NCBI RefSeq assembly: GCF_022921115.1
Contig: NZ_CP095075.1
Coordinates: 1,054,001 to 1,118,000 of the forward strand
Direction of reading: 5' to 3'
Length of the DNA: 64,000 bases
DNA from: Halobacillus amylolyticus
GTDB lineage: Bacteria; Bacillota; Bacilli; Bacillales; Halobacillaceae
The position numbers and the translations under genes are program-made. This document shows positions 45,649 to 53,385 of the stretch, in pieces. Each line of letters begins with the position of its first letter. Position 1 is the stretch's first letter. Under the pieces are notes generated by a model. The model saw nothing but the letters and a program-made list of their open reading frames with translations. It made no database searches and was not told where the DNA came from.

Positions 45649-46398
45649 ATGAATTTTAATAAAGAAACAATTCTTATAACGGGAGCAAGCAATGGGATAG
45701 GAAGAGGCTTAGCATTATCCTATGCAGACGAAGGTGCAACGGTAGTCATGTGTGATATCGATGAAGAACATGGCAGACAATTGCTCGGAGAAATACGTGA
45801 AAAAGGACAACAGGGCTACTTTTTTAAATGTGATGTGTCTCAAGTCACTGATATTGAACATTTGTTCCAACAACTTGATGAGAAATCTTTAGAAATTACT
45901 ATACTTATAAATAATGCAGGGGCCAGCGAGTTTAAGTCATTGTTCGACTTGGAAGTAAAAGAATGGGATCAGCTTATCAACACAAATTTACGCAGTGTGT
46001 TCCTTTTCTCTAAATATACTGCCGAAAGATGGAAAGCAAACCAGATCCCCGGTCGAATTGTTAATATGGCTTCTACGAGAGCCTTCATGTCTGAACCGAA
46101 TTCTGAAGGCTATGCGGCTAGTAAAGGCGGCATTACAGCTATTACACACGCACTAGCTGCCTCACTTGCGGAAACAAGTATACGTGTAAACTCAATTAGC
46201 CCCGGCTGGATCCAGACAGACCATTACGATCAGCTTAGACCAGTCGATCATAATCAACACTTAGCAGGACGTGTCGGCACACCAGATGATATAGCTAAAG
46301 CCTGCTTCTATTTAACAGATGAAGCCAACGATTTTGTTACGGGAGAAAATATTATAGTTGATGGTGGAATGACTCGTAAAATGATTTATGAACACTAG
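45649..46398 (+). CDS. Short-chain dehydrogenase/reductase (classical SDR)
   Basis: NAD(P)-dependent oxidoreductase, 249 residues. Cofactor motif TGASNGIGRG (about 9), CDIDEEHG acidic pocket (about 34, suggesting NAD preference), NNAGA (about 87), catalytic Ser in NMASTRAF, Tyr-Lys in YAASKGG (about 152) and the SPGWIQTD loop. AGAGGAGGCAAAGCG precedes ATG. Resembles glucose/3-oxoacyl-type SDRs; substrate not predictable. Confidence 0.9.
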   Translation: MNFNKETILITGASNGIGRGLALSYADEGATVVMCDIDEEHGRQLLGEIREKGQQGYFFKCDVSQVTDIEHLFQQLDEKSLEITILINNAGASEFKSLFDLEVKEWDQLINTNLRSVFLFSKYTAERWKANQIPGRIVNMASTRAFMSEPNSEGYAASKGGITAITHALAASLAETSIRVNSISPGWIQTDHYDQLRPVDHNQHLAGRVGTPDDIAKACFYLTDEANDFVTGENIIVDGGMTRKMIYEH

Positions 46399-46484
46399 AA
46401 ACTAACAGTTCCTCCCACTAAATGTTTATAACTACTCAGCGAGGGTAATGTTATAACACCACAGAATACCTGGAGGTGAATAGT

Positions 46485-46817
46485 ATGAACCATTTATCCT
46501 CATACGATATTCATTTTAATCGTTCACTGAATACTAGCCAGATTATGAATCTATACAAACAAGCTACGAAACATGATTATACTGTTTATTTACGCCAAAA
46601 CAACTACATCGCAGACGCAGGACATTTGCCGAAGTTATTGTCCTTTTTCCTATTGTTTGATATCGATAAACCCGCATTGTTGATTATAGATGGCGAAGAT
46701 GTGAACAAGGCATTTGAAGCTATTCAAAAAGAATGTCAGGAGTCTGTTAATGAGATTAGCTGTCGGACAAACTATACATCTTCTCAAATTAATCATTGTG
46801 CATCGATAACCGTTTAA
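46485..46817 (+). CDS. HPr-like protein lacking the phospho-histidine
   Basis: 110 residues. From about 7 to 90 the order of strands and helices and the segment LLIIDGEDVNKAFEAIQKEC resemble the HPr phosphocarrier fold (compare ISAEGEDE-x-x-AI in HPr). The loop where HPr has the active His15 reads NRSLNTSQIM, with no histidine, and the Ser46 region reads DAGHLPKLLS. So a phosphotransfer role is unlikely; regulatory or structural use of the fold is inferred. ATG at 46485 follows GGAGGTGAATAGT; the GTG three codons earlier is inside that site. Confidence 0.6.
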   Translation: MNHLSSYDIHFNRSLNTSQIMNLYKQATKHDYTVYLRQNNYIADAGHLPKLLSFFLLFDIDKPALLIIDGEDVNKAFEAIQKECQESVNEISCRTNYTSSQINHCASITV

Positions 46818-46909
46818 GAGGTTTGATACAGGAATTTCTGGCACATAATCATCGTATATTTCTATAAGATATTCGTGAAAAGAACTTTTGGTTATACTTA
46901 AAGTGTGTG

Positions 46910-47110
46910 TTCAAAAAGTTGACGAATGAGAACGTCAACAAAGATTGTCACCTCCTGTGACAAAGTCGCCTCTAGCACGCCCTGTGCGTCGCTAGAAGTT
47001 CGAGGTGCGAAAGTTTTGAGGACCGCAAGCCGTATGTCTTTCATACGTGAGGACCGGAAAAACCTAGCAACGAAGAAATTCGCCGTTTTACCCTCATTAA
47101 CGGTCAGTTA
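46910..47110 (+). mobile_element. MITE-like dispersed repeat, copy 2 (divergent)
   Basis: Left end TTCAAAAAGTTGACGAATGAG; interior shares CGTATG...CATACGTGAG, CGGAAAAAC and AACGAAGAAATTCGCC with copy 1. The right end (CTCATTAACGGTCAGTTAAA) pairs only partly with the left. Same orientation as the other copies. A 61-codon frame across it has no ribosome binding site. Confidence 0.55.
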
Positions 47111-47280
47111 AACCCCAAAGATATCATCGTGAAAATAAAAAGCTAATCGAGGGGTTAACTGTCCGTAAATGTCCGATTATTAAGGAACACAGACTAAGCG
47201 CCACGTCCTGCGGCAACGTCTGTGTGACCCACGTCGTGTAGGCCTCAACGAACCTCAGGGAAAACCCCACTGATGGAAGT
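47105..47280. repeat. Folded intergenic repeat adjoining MITE copy 2
   Basis: Stems CAGTTAAACCCC (47105-47116) / GGGGTTAACTG (47151-47161), ACACAGAC (47187-47194) / GTCTGTGT (47218-47225) and, alternatively, GGGGTT (47151-47156) / AACCCC (47263-47268). The core CCCACGTCGTGTAGG resembles CCCCACGTCGTGTGGGG of the repeat at 8414-8590. No ORF. Confidence 0.5.
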
Positions 47281-47340
47281 TTCACTTTATCATTTTTGAA
47301 CTTCCTCTTAAAACACTTAAACAAAAGGAGAGTAGATTGC

Positions 47341-47901
47341 ATGTATGATATCGCTATAATTGGTGCAGGTCCAGCGGGTGCAAGTGCAGCATTATTTGCC
47401 GCTAAAGCCGGCAAGAAAGTAATTATGTTCGATAGTGGAAAAAGCATTACGGCCAAAGCCTGGGTCGAAAACCATTATGGAGTCAATGAAGTAGAAGGAC
47501 CTCAGCTACTTAAGACTGGTCAAGATCAGGCAGCTAAATTTGGAGCAGAGATTGTGACCGCAGAGGTTGAGTCCATTAAACAGGAAGCCGAACTTTACAC
47601 TCTGAACACAGATCAAAATGCTTATAATGCCGACCATATCATTTTTGCAACAGGCATGTCTGCTAAAGCTGCCGAACAATTCGGTTTAACGATTAACGAC
47701 GGCAAAGAGCCTAGAGTAGCGAAAGTTATTAAAGTTGACGAGCGTGGTCATACAGGAAAACCTAAGGTATGGGCAGCAGGAACGGTTGCTGGTGTCAGTG
47801 TACATACAATCGTTACTGCAGGTGACGGCGCAAGAGTCGCCATAAATGTAATCAGTGAATTAAACGGTGAACGTTACGTTGACCACGATATACTCAAATA
47901 A
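47341..47901 (+). CDS. Single-domain FAD-binding oxidoreductase-like protein
   Basis: 186 residues resembling the FAD half of thioredoxin-reductase-type enzymes: IIGAGPAGASAALFAAKAG (about 5-23), IIFATGMSAKA (about 101), and a C-terminal FAD-closing segment VWAAGTVAGVSVHTIVTAGD (about 141-160). The NAD(P) domain and redox CxxC of thioredoxin reductase are absent, so it is either a flavoprotein working with a partner or an FAD-binding relic. ATG at 47341 follows AAAGGAG at slightly long spacing; upstream codons belong to the repeat. Confidence 0.8.
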   Translation: MYDIAIIGAGPAGASAALFAAKAGKKVIMFDSGKSITAKAWVENHYGVNEVEGPQLLKTGQDQAAKFGAEIVTAEVESIKQEAELYTLNTDQNAYNADHIIFATGMSAKAAEQFGLTINDGKEPRVAKVIKVDERGHTGKPKVWAAGTVAGVSVHTIVTAGDGARVAINVISELNGERYVDHDILK

Positions 47902-47910
47902 TTCTATCAG

Positions 47911-47941
47911 AAAAGGTGCCGATTATCGGCACCTTTTTCCC
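47911..47941 (+). terminator. Terminator of the FAD protein gene
   Basis: AAAAGGTGCCGAT / ATCGGCACCTTTTT stem, almost loop-less. Confidence 0.85.
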
Positions 47942-48303
47942 TTCACCTGTGTGTATTTAACAGTCTTCTGTCTAGCCTTAAGCTTCTAGAACAACAATAA
48001 CCACAGTTATTTAAAAATTGAGCTATGCCAAAGAATACACACCCTAAAATACGTAGGTGATTTCAAAAGCTCCCCCGTACTAAGTTCACGAGAGGAGTAA
48101 TCATTACCGACTATCTTGGACGGCGTTCGTCTATCAGGATAGAAATCTCGAATTCATTCAACATCGATATCCACTCCTTTATTATTGATACCTCAATTAT
48201 AAAAAGAGTTATACCTTTCCATAACGGCCATCAGAGTGAATATTTCTACGTCTTTAGACTGAAAAAAGTCCGAGACTCTAAAAAGAACCCGGATTAAAAA
48301 ATA
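47942..48303. other. Intergenic gap with one possible tiny ORF
   Basis: No recognised gene. On the minus strand a 17-codon frame (48111-48164, starting MLNEFEISILIDERRPR) has AAAGGAG nine bases before its ATG; a neighbouring frame stays open beyond its stop, so this may be a decayed small gene. Confidence 0.3.
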
Positions 48304-48537
48304 CTACTGATCACCTCCGTTGTCACCGCTTCCCCCATTAACCTGATTTCTAGTTACCTCAGCACGAAGGGAACTTTTTTCGTAAGTCTCACCTCTTGAG
48401 CCCACCTTATTCTTATTCGCTTCATCACCATAGAATTTATTGCTATTGAAACCAAGATAATCACGTACCATCCCGAACAAAATTGGTAATGCAAAAAGTG
48501 CTACGATGCCTAATAGTATCCAAACACTTGTTGACAT
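48304..48537 (-). CDS. Hypothetical single-pass membrane protein
   Basis: 77 residues: one N-terminal membrane helix (VWILLGIVALFALPILFGMV) and a polar, Gly/Asn-rich cytoplasmic or external tail ending SGDNGGDQ. GGAGGTTGGAGT precedes the ATG. Part of a run of four small membrane protein genes on this strand (48304-49359). Family not recognised. Confidence 0.65.
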   Translation of the reverse strand: MSTSVWILLGIVALFALPILFGMVRDYLGFNSNKFYGDEANKNKVGSRGETYEKSSLRAEVTRNQVNGGSGDNGGDQ

Positions 48538-48603
48538 ACTCCAACCTCCAATCTCTCTTTGAGGTACTTTTGTTTTAAAACATTCTTTTGAGGAAAGAAA
48601 CGA

Positions 48604-48795
48604 TTAATCAAGGAAAATCGCCGCAAAAACAGCAATGATCATCATGAGGAAGATACCTCCAAATATGAGATAACCTATTAACCTTATCAGTAGCGGCATT
48701 CGTCCACCTGTTCCATTTGGATAACCTTCCACCCTTTGCTTGTGTTCCATTACATCATTATACGGCTGGGTTCGAGCCTCGTTATGCTTAGACAT
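48604..48795 (-). CDS. Hypothetical C-terminally anchored small membrane protein
   Basis: 63 residues: a polar N terminus (SKHNEARTQPYNDVMEHKQR) and a C-terminal hydrophobic helix (about 36-60). GGGGTGG lies four to five bases before the ATG at 48795. The tail-anchored shape differs from its neighbours. Function unknown. Confidence 0.6.
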   Translation of the reverse strand: MSKHNEARTQPYNDVMEHKQRVEGYPNGTGGRMPLLIRLIGYLIFGGIFLMMIIAVFAAIFLD

Positions 48796-48896
48796 AAAAT
48801 CCACCCCATTTCCAATTTAAACAAACACAACGAAAGCAAACGACTTATTATTGCTACAGAATGTCTTAAAAGAAAGATAATTTGTAATTGAATGAA

Positions 48897-49064
48897 TCAA
48901 TAACTAATTTTTTTGACATGATAATAGTTCAAAACATGGTACACAATCCAAAACATAATAATTACGAAGAACGAATAATACCTGTAATCATCTGGGAGAT
49001 AGGTGAATAATGCCAGAGCAACAATTAAAAAAGGTGGCATAAGAATCCAATATGTTTGTCTCAA
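48897..49064 (-). CDS. Overlooked two-helix small membrane protein (TTG start)
   Basis: 55 residues from TTG: RQTYWILMPPFLIVALALFT then YLPDDYRYYSFFVIIMFWIV and a basic end. Two clear membrane helices separated by a short polar turn, so the frame looks genuinely coding. GAAGGAGG lies about 12 bases before the TTG, somewhat far; an ATG in another frame sits closer but reaches a stop after 28 codons. No family recognised. Confidence 0.5.
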   Translation of the reverse strand: MRQTYWILMPPFLIVALALFTYLPDDYRYYSFFVIIMFWIVYHVLNYYHVKKISY

Positions 49065-49161
49065 ACAGAGTCATTACCTCCTTCTCTCAATTTCCCTCCA
49101 ATTAATGTTCGACATCCATTTATAGAAAAAACGCTAGGAGACACATTTTTATAGAACACTT

Positions 49162-49359
49162 TTATCTCCTTGGAGAGGTTTGATCTTTTTTATTTAAATA
49201 GTTATAAGTTTTAGTTAGTAGTATAACCACAGGAACACTTATACAAATGCTGAAAAGCCAATGATATTCAAACAACATTGAAACTTGGCTTTCGATTAAC
49301 AAAGCCATTCCAACCATTAAAAATAACAGAAATTCTCCTGAGCGAGTTTTAATATCCAT
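49162..49359 (-). CDS. Hypothetical two-helix small membrane protein
   Basis: 65 residues with two membrane helices (about 9-29 and 33-50) and a basic tail (NKKDQTSPRR). GGAGAGTAACCCA precedes the ATG. First of a series of small membrane protein genes on the minus strand; the shared theme suggests a stress or spore membrane role, but nothing shows it. Confidence 0.6.
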   Translation of the reverse strand: MDIKTRSGEFLLFLMVGMALLIESQVSMLFEYHWLFSICISVPVVILLTKTYNYLNKKDQTSPRR

Positions 49360-49446
49360 TGGGTTACTCTCCTCTAGTCCCTTGTTAAAATCTCGTCCCC
49401 TTCATACGAAATATAACCCGTGAAAGTTTCAGCTGTAGCGAAAATA

Positions 49447-49483
49447 AGCAAAAAAGCGCCAAAACAGGCTGCCTTTTTGCTCA
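49447..49483 (-). terminator. Terminator downstream of corA
   Basis: AGCAAAAAGGCAGCC / GGCGCTTTTTTGCT imperfect stem, about 105 bases after the corA stop. Confidence 0.6.
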
Positions 49484-49588
49484 CTTTCCTTACGTTATCT
49501 GAGATTCCTCAAATAGGACATTATCTTCCTTCACCATAGTGACTAAACTCGTGTTTTTGTCTCTCACGTGAGTTCTTTATCCCTTGAA

Positions 49589-50542
49589 TTAGTCAAACCA
49601 GCCCTTTTTCTTGAACCAAATAAACATTCCGACTGCCATGGTAATCATTACCGCCCAGACAACAAAGTAGCCATATTTGGCATTGAGCTCAGGCATGTAA
49701 ACAAAATTCATTCCGTAAACGCCGACGATAAAGGTCAGGGGCATAAATATAACTGAGATAACGGTTAAAATCTGCATAGTACGGTTGGTTTGATGTGAAT
49801 TTAATGATAAGTAGCTGTCCCTAATATCCTGCGTCATTTCCCGATTAGATGCCACCATTTCTGCGACTTTTAGCAGATGGTCATAAATATCAGTAAAGTA
49901 TTCTTTTCTTTCATGAACTCCGTCTAAATGATGAGTATTTAACATCCGATAGAGCAAATCCCTCATTGGGTGAACCGTTTGTCTTAGTTGCATTAGTTCG
50001 CCCCGACGATCAAATAACTCTTCTAACAATTGTTCCATTGATAGGCTTTTCGTATTATCTTCTATCTCATTAATATGATCTTCTATCTCATAAACAATTG
50101 GAAAATAATTGTCTACCGCTTTATCCAGTAACTGATAAAGCACATAGTATTCATCCAGTGACTGCTGTTGGTTTTTATTCTGCTGTATCATACCCTCTAC
50201 TGTCTGAACAACTTTAGATGGTTGCTTATGGTAGGTAACAATAAACTCACCGCCAAGAAATACATCGATTTCATGCTTGTCTAGATCGTTGCTCTCCACT
50301 GAATGAATAACAAAAAAGGTATGATCCTCATAGTAATCCAATTTCGGTCGTTGCAAATCATGCATACAATCTTCAATCGCCAAGGGGTGAAAATGAAAGA
50401 ATGTATGCAGAAGTTTTATTTCCTCCTCTGATGGAGATGCAAAATCCACCCAATACCAGTCCAATTCATCTTGCATGATTGTATCAAGTGAGCTCCCAAT
50501 CTGCCACCCATTTTTATTTGAATAACCATAAACCTTTAACAT
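49589..50542 (-). CDS. corA: CorA-type magnesium/divalent metal transporter
   Basis: Pentameric Mg2+ channel of the CorA-MIT family. 317 residues: a large N-terminal cytoplasmic domain with long helices (about 120-240), then two C-terminal membrane helices with the signature YGMNF at the pore mouth (about 277) and a basic C terminus (WFKKKGWFD). Single gene with its own terminator. Cobalt, nickel or zinc transport is possible within the family. Confidence 0.94.
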   Translation of the reverse strand: MLKVYGYSNKNGWQIGSSLDTIMQDELDWYWVDFASPSEEEIKLLHTFFHFHPLAIEDCMHDLQRPKLDYYEDHTFFVIHSVESNDLDKHEIDVFLGGEFIVTYHKQPSKVVQTVEGMIQQNKNQQQSLDEYYVLYQLLDKAVDNYFPIVYEIEDHINEIEDNTKSLSMEQLLEELFDRRGELMQLRQTVHPMRDLLYRMLNTHHLDGVHERKEYFTDIYDHLLKVAEMVASNREMTQDIRDSYLSLNSHQTNRTMQILTVISVIFMPLTFIVGVYGMNFVYMPELNAKYGYFVVWAVMITMAVGMFIWFKKKGWFD

Positions 50543-50670
50543 AAAATCATCCTCTATTATGTAGATCAGCTATTAGTAAGCCTTCCCCTTCCATTTAATC
50601 CTAAAACCTTCGTTCCCCTAACTAGCTGTGATAGGATAGAAGAAGCTATGTAAGAAAGGTGGCTTGCAAA

Positions 50671-51243
50671 ATGACTGTTACAAATGTACATATAGAAGGT
50701 AAACTTGTCACACTAAGAAGTATCACTGATGCAGATATCCCTATTCTTTGGGAGTTGATCTATGGTGAAGAAGAGCCTGAATGGAAAAAATGGGATGCTC
50801 CTTACTATCCTTTAGAACCACATACATTAGAAAGCTACCGAAGTCATGAAAATGCCAGGAAAGAAAGACTAAAACAAAATGAGCCTGATTCACGACTAAT
50901 CATTGAAGTAAAAGGAACCATTATTGGTACGGTCACCTATTATTGGGAACATAAACCATCCCTTTGGCTTGAAGTTGGAATCGGGATCTATTCGTCTGCG
51001 TATTGGAGTGGCGGTTATGGAACGGAATCCCTTACCCTATGGATTGATCATTTATTCAACAACCTTCCATTAGCCCGTATCGGGTTAACGACATGGTCGA
51101 AAAATCAAAGAATGATGCGTGTTGGGGAAAAGTTAGGAATGAAGCTCGAAGGCCGCATGAGAAAGTGCCGTATTTATGAAGGTAATTATTATGACTCCAT
51201 TCGAATGGGGGTTCTTCGGGAAGAATGGCAATTATTAAACTAA
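50671..51243 (+). CDS. GNAT-family N-acetyltransferase (RimJ/RimL type)
   Basis: Acetyl-CoA-dependent acyltransferase, 190 residues. Fold elements: IEGKLVTLRSITDADIPILW (about 6-25), GTVTYYWEHKPSLWLEVGIGI (about 86) and the CoA loop YWSGGYGTESLTLWIDHLF (about 113), then EKLGMKLEGRMRKC. Substrate could be a ribosomal protein N terminus or a small molecule. ATG at 50671 follows AAAGGTGG at eight bases. Confidence 0.87.
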   Translation: MTVTNVHIEGKLVTLRSITDADIPILWELIYGEEEPEWKKWDAPYYPLEPHTLESYRSHENARKERLKQNEPDSRLIIEVKGTIIGTVTYYWEHKPSLWLEVGIGIYSSAYWSGGYGTESLTLWIDHLFNNLPLARIGLTTWSKNQRMMRVGEKLGMKLEGRMRKCRIYEGNYYDSIRMGVLREEWQLLN

Positions 51244-51295
51244 AAAAATGTCACAGTTTTTGCATTGAATGACTCAGGTGAGCTATATGTTAACA

Positions 51296-51335
51296 AAAAA
51301 GATCCACATTAAATGAAATGCGGATCTTTTTTTGT
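51296..51335. terminator. Bidirectional terminator between the GNAT gene and ppaC
   Basis: AAAGATCC-CATT / AATG-GGATCTTT stem, T-runs on both sides. Confidence 0.85.
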
Positions 51336-51336
51336 T

Positions 51337-52263
51337 TTATAGAAATTTTTGATTAAGCGGTGGTACGATTTGTTTTTTGCGTGAAACAACGCCTTCAAGA
51401 ACAGCCTGGTTTCCTTCCAAGGGAACTTCAAATGCTTCGGCAACAACACCCATTTTTTCTCCGATAGCCATAACGGTTGAATTATTTGTGAGGATATCAG
51501 TAATCACAAATAAGAATAGGTCAAGTTCTTTTTCAGAAACAACAGCTTCAATTGCTTGTTCAATGTCAGCTTTACGCGCGAGAACTTCATCCGTATCAAC
51601 TGTATTTACTTGCGCGATCTCTACTTTAGCCTCACCCATCGCAAACTCTTTCGCATCAAGTGAAATCAACTGATCGGCAGATTTATCACTAATATCCGCT
51701 CCGGCTTTAAGCATTTCAAGGCCATACTCTTCTGCATCCACATGAGCGATTTCCGCCAATTCCCTCGCTGCTTGTACATCTTGCTCTGTACACGTAGGCG
51801 ATTTAAAAAGCAAGGAGTCAGAAATGATGGCGGATAGCATTAACCCAGCCATCTGCTGGCTGACTTCTTGATTGTTTTCTTTATACAATTTATTAAGAAT
51901 TGTTGCCGTACACCCGACAGGCTCTGCACGGTAATAAAGAGGTCCTTTTGTTTCGAAGTTAGCAATTCGATGATGGTCAATGACTTCAAGAACCTGTACC
52001 TCATCAATGTCCGCAACACTTTGTTGGCGCTCGTTATGGTCCACCAGGATAACATGCTCCACTTCATCTGAAACGGTTTCTACTAAGCGGGGGGCATCCA
52101 CATTGAACTTATCTAGTGCAAATTGGGTTTCACCGCCCACTTCCCCTAAACGGACTGCTTCAACTTCTAAACCAAGCTTATTTTTCAAGTCAGCATATAC
52201 GATCGCTGAACTAATCGTATCTGTATCTGGATTCTTGTGGCCAAATATTAATGTTTTACTCAC
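51337..52263 (-). CDS. ppaC: Manganese-dependent inorganic pyrophosphatase (family II)
   Basis: Hydrolyses pyrophosphate to drive biosynthesis. 308 residues of the DHH/DHHA2 family: metal motifs [10 protein letters not shown] (about 8), ILVDHNE (about 72), the DHH motif VIDHHRI (about 95), and the C-terminal DHHA2 domain with [10 protein letters not shown], whose Arg-Lys-Lys contacts substrate. AAAGGAGAGAAGTCACGTG precedes the ATG. Single gene. Confidence 0.97.
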   Translation of the reverse strand: MSKTLIFGHKNPDTDTISSAIVYADLKNKLGLEVEAVRLGEVGGETQFALDKFNVDAPRLVETVSDEVEHVILVDHNERQQSVADIDEVQVLEVIDHHRIANFETKGPLYYRAEPVGCTATILNKLYKENNQEVSQQMAGLMLSAIISDSLLFKSPTCTEQDVQAARELAEIAHVDAEEYGLEMLKAGADISDKSADQLISLDAKEFAMGEAKVEIAQVNTVDTDEVLARKADIEQAIEAVVSEKELDLFLFVITDILTNNSTVMAIGEKMGVVAEAFEVPLEGNQAVLEGVVSRKKQIVPPLNQKFL

Positions 52264-52459
52264 GTGACTTCTCTCCTTTTATATTTTAATATGTATAAAA
52301 GCTTCCGTACCGATTATAAGACATATCACTGTATTCGTCTATGCATACGTAACCGAACGTAAACAGGAAAATTCATCAAGTGACTAGAGGACGGTATCAG
52401 TATAGAGTTTTGGTAAGTAAACATAGAAGGAGACACTTTTACGATGCCATCCTCTCTGT

Positions 52460-53068
52460 TTATCTGTTGCTTATTTTTTTGAAGTACCAATATACGGTCG
52501 TCGCCACTGCGACTGCTAAAATGATATAAACAACGGATGAGTATATATCCATGTATGTAAGAATGCTATGCCAAGAATCTCCAACAGAGGCTCCGATCCA
52601 AATAAGGACAGTATTCCAAATTAATGTACCTAATGTCGTAAGAACAAAGAAAGCAGTAAAATTCATATTCGACATCCCTGCAGGAATTGAAATGAGACTT
52701 CTAATTAATGGAACAAATCTACATAAAAACACTGTCCAAGGACCATATTTATCAAACCAGGCATCCGCTTTATGAATATCTCTACGGGTCAGACGAAGAA
52801 CTTTGCCCCATTTATCAACTATCTTTTCCATCCGTTCCACATCAAGCAACAATCCAACCCTGTATAATGCAACAGCACCTGTAATCGAACCTAAAGTTGA
52901 GCAGATCACCACACCAAAGATCGATAAATGTGTGGAGGTCGTCACAAAACCACTGAACGTTAAAATGACTTCAGAGGGAATCGGCGGGAAAATATTTTCT
53001 AATGCTATTAATACAAAGATGCCTATGTAACCATACTCATTAATAATGGAGAGCAGCCAATTTTCCAT
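52460..53068 (-). CDS. DedA-family membrane protein
   Basis: Membrane protein of the DedA/VTT superfamily; related proteins recycle undecaprenyl phosphate or scramble phospholipids. Signature segments: ENIFPPIPSEVILTFSGF (about 26-43) and FLCRFVPLIRSLISIPAGMS (about 122), plus a re-entrant GTLIWNTVLIWIGASVG. Start at 53068 follows GAGGTG by ten bases; a longer form from 53119 is possible. About 202 residues. Links to the undecaprenyl-phosphate use at 55-62 kb are only thematic. Confidence 0.9.
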   Translation of the reverse strand: MENWLLSIINEYGYIGIFVLIALENIFPPIPSEVILTFSGFVTTSTHLSIFGVVICSTLGSITGAVALYRVGLLLDVERMEKIVDKWGKVLRLTRRDIHKADAWFDKYGPWTVFLCRFVPLIRSLISIPAGMSNMNFTAFFVLTTLGTLIWNTVLIWIGASVGDSWHSILTYMDIYSSVVYIILAVAVATTVYWYFKKISNR

Positions 53069-53130
53069 TGCTTCTTGCACCTCGATTTCTATCATGATTA
53101 AAATCCCTTGCTTGTTCATTATAGTGAGTG

Positions 53131-53322
53131 TTCAAAAAGTTGCCAAATTAGAACAAAGAAGGTGGAGGCGGCGTAGCTTTGAGCACGAAGGGAATTTTCC
53201 ATTAATTCGAATATCACAAAGGAATTTACTTCTTTGAATAGGCTCGTAGACGCAGGGGCACACGCTCTTCAAAAGCAAGCTAACGAAGAGATTCGCCTCT
53301 TATCATTTGGTCATTTTTTGAA
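53131..53322 (+). mobile_element. MITE-like dispersed repeat, copy 3 (192 bp)
   Basis: Ends TTCAAAAAGTTGCCAAATT and CATTTGGTCATTTTTTGAA pair as imperfect inverted repeats. The left 50 and right 50 bases are nearly identical to copy 1 (GAGGCGGCGTAG, AACGAAGAGATTCGCCTCTT); the middle is different and about 50 bases longer. No ORF. Confidence 0.7.
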
Positions 53323-53385
53323 TAACCTCTTATACAGACATATGCCTCCATAAAACCACGTAATATGGGAAAAGGAGGAAGTTAT

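Noticed and set aside
46926..47111. 61-codon plus-strand frame (MRTSTKIVTSCD...)
   Set aside because: Lies wholly inside MITE-like copy 2 and lacks a ribosome binding site.
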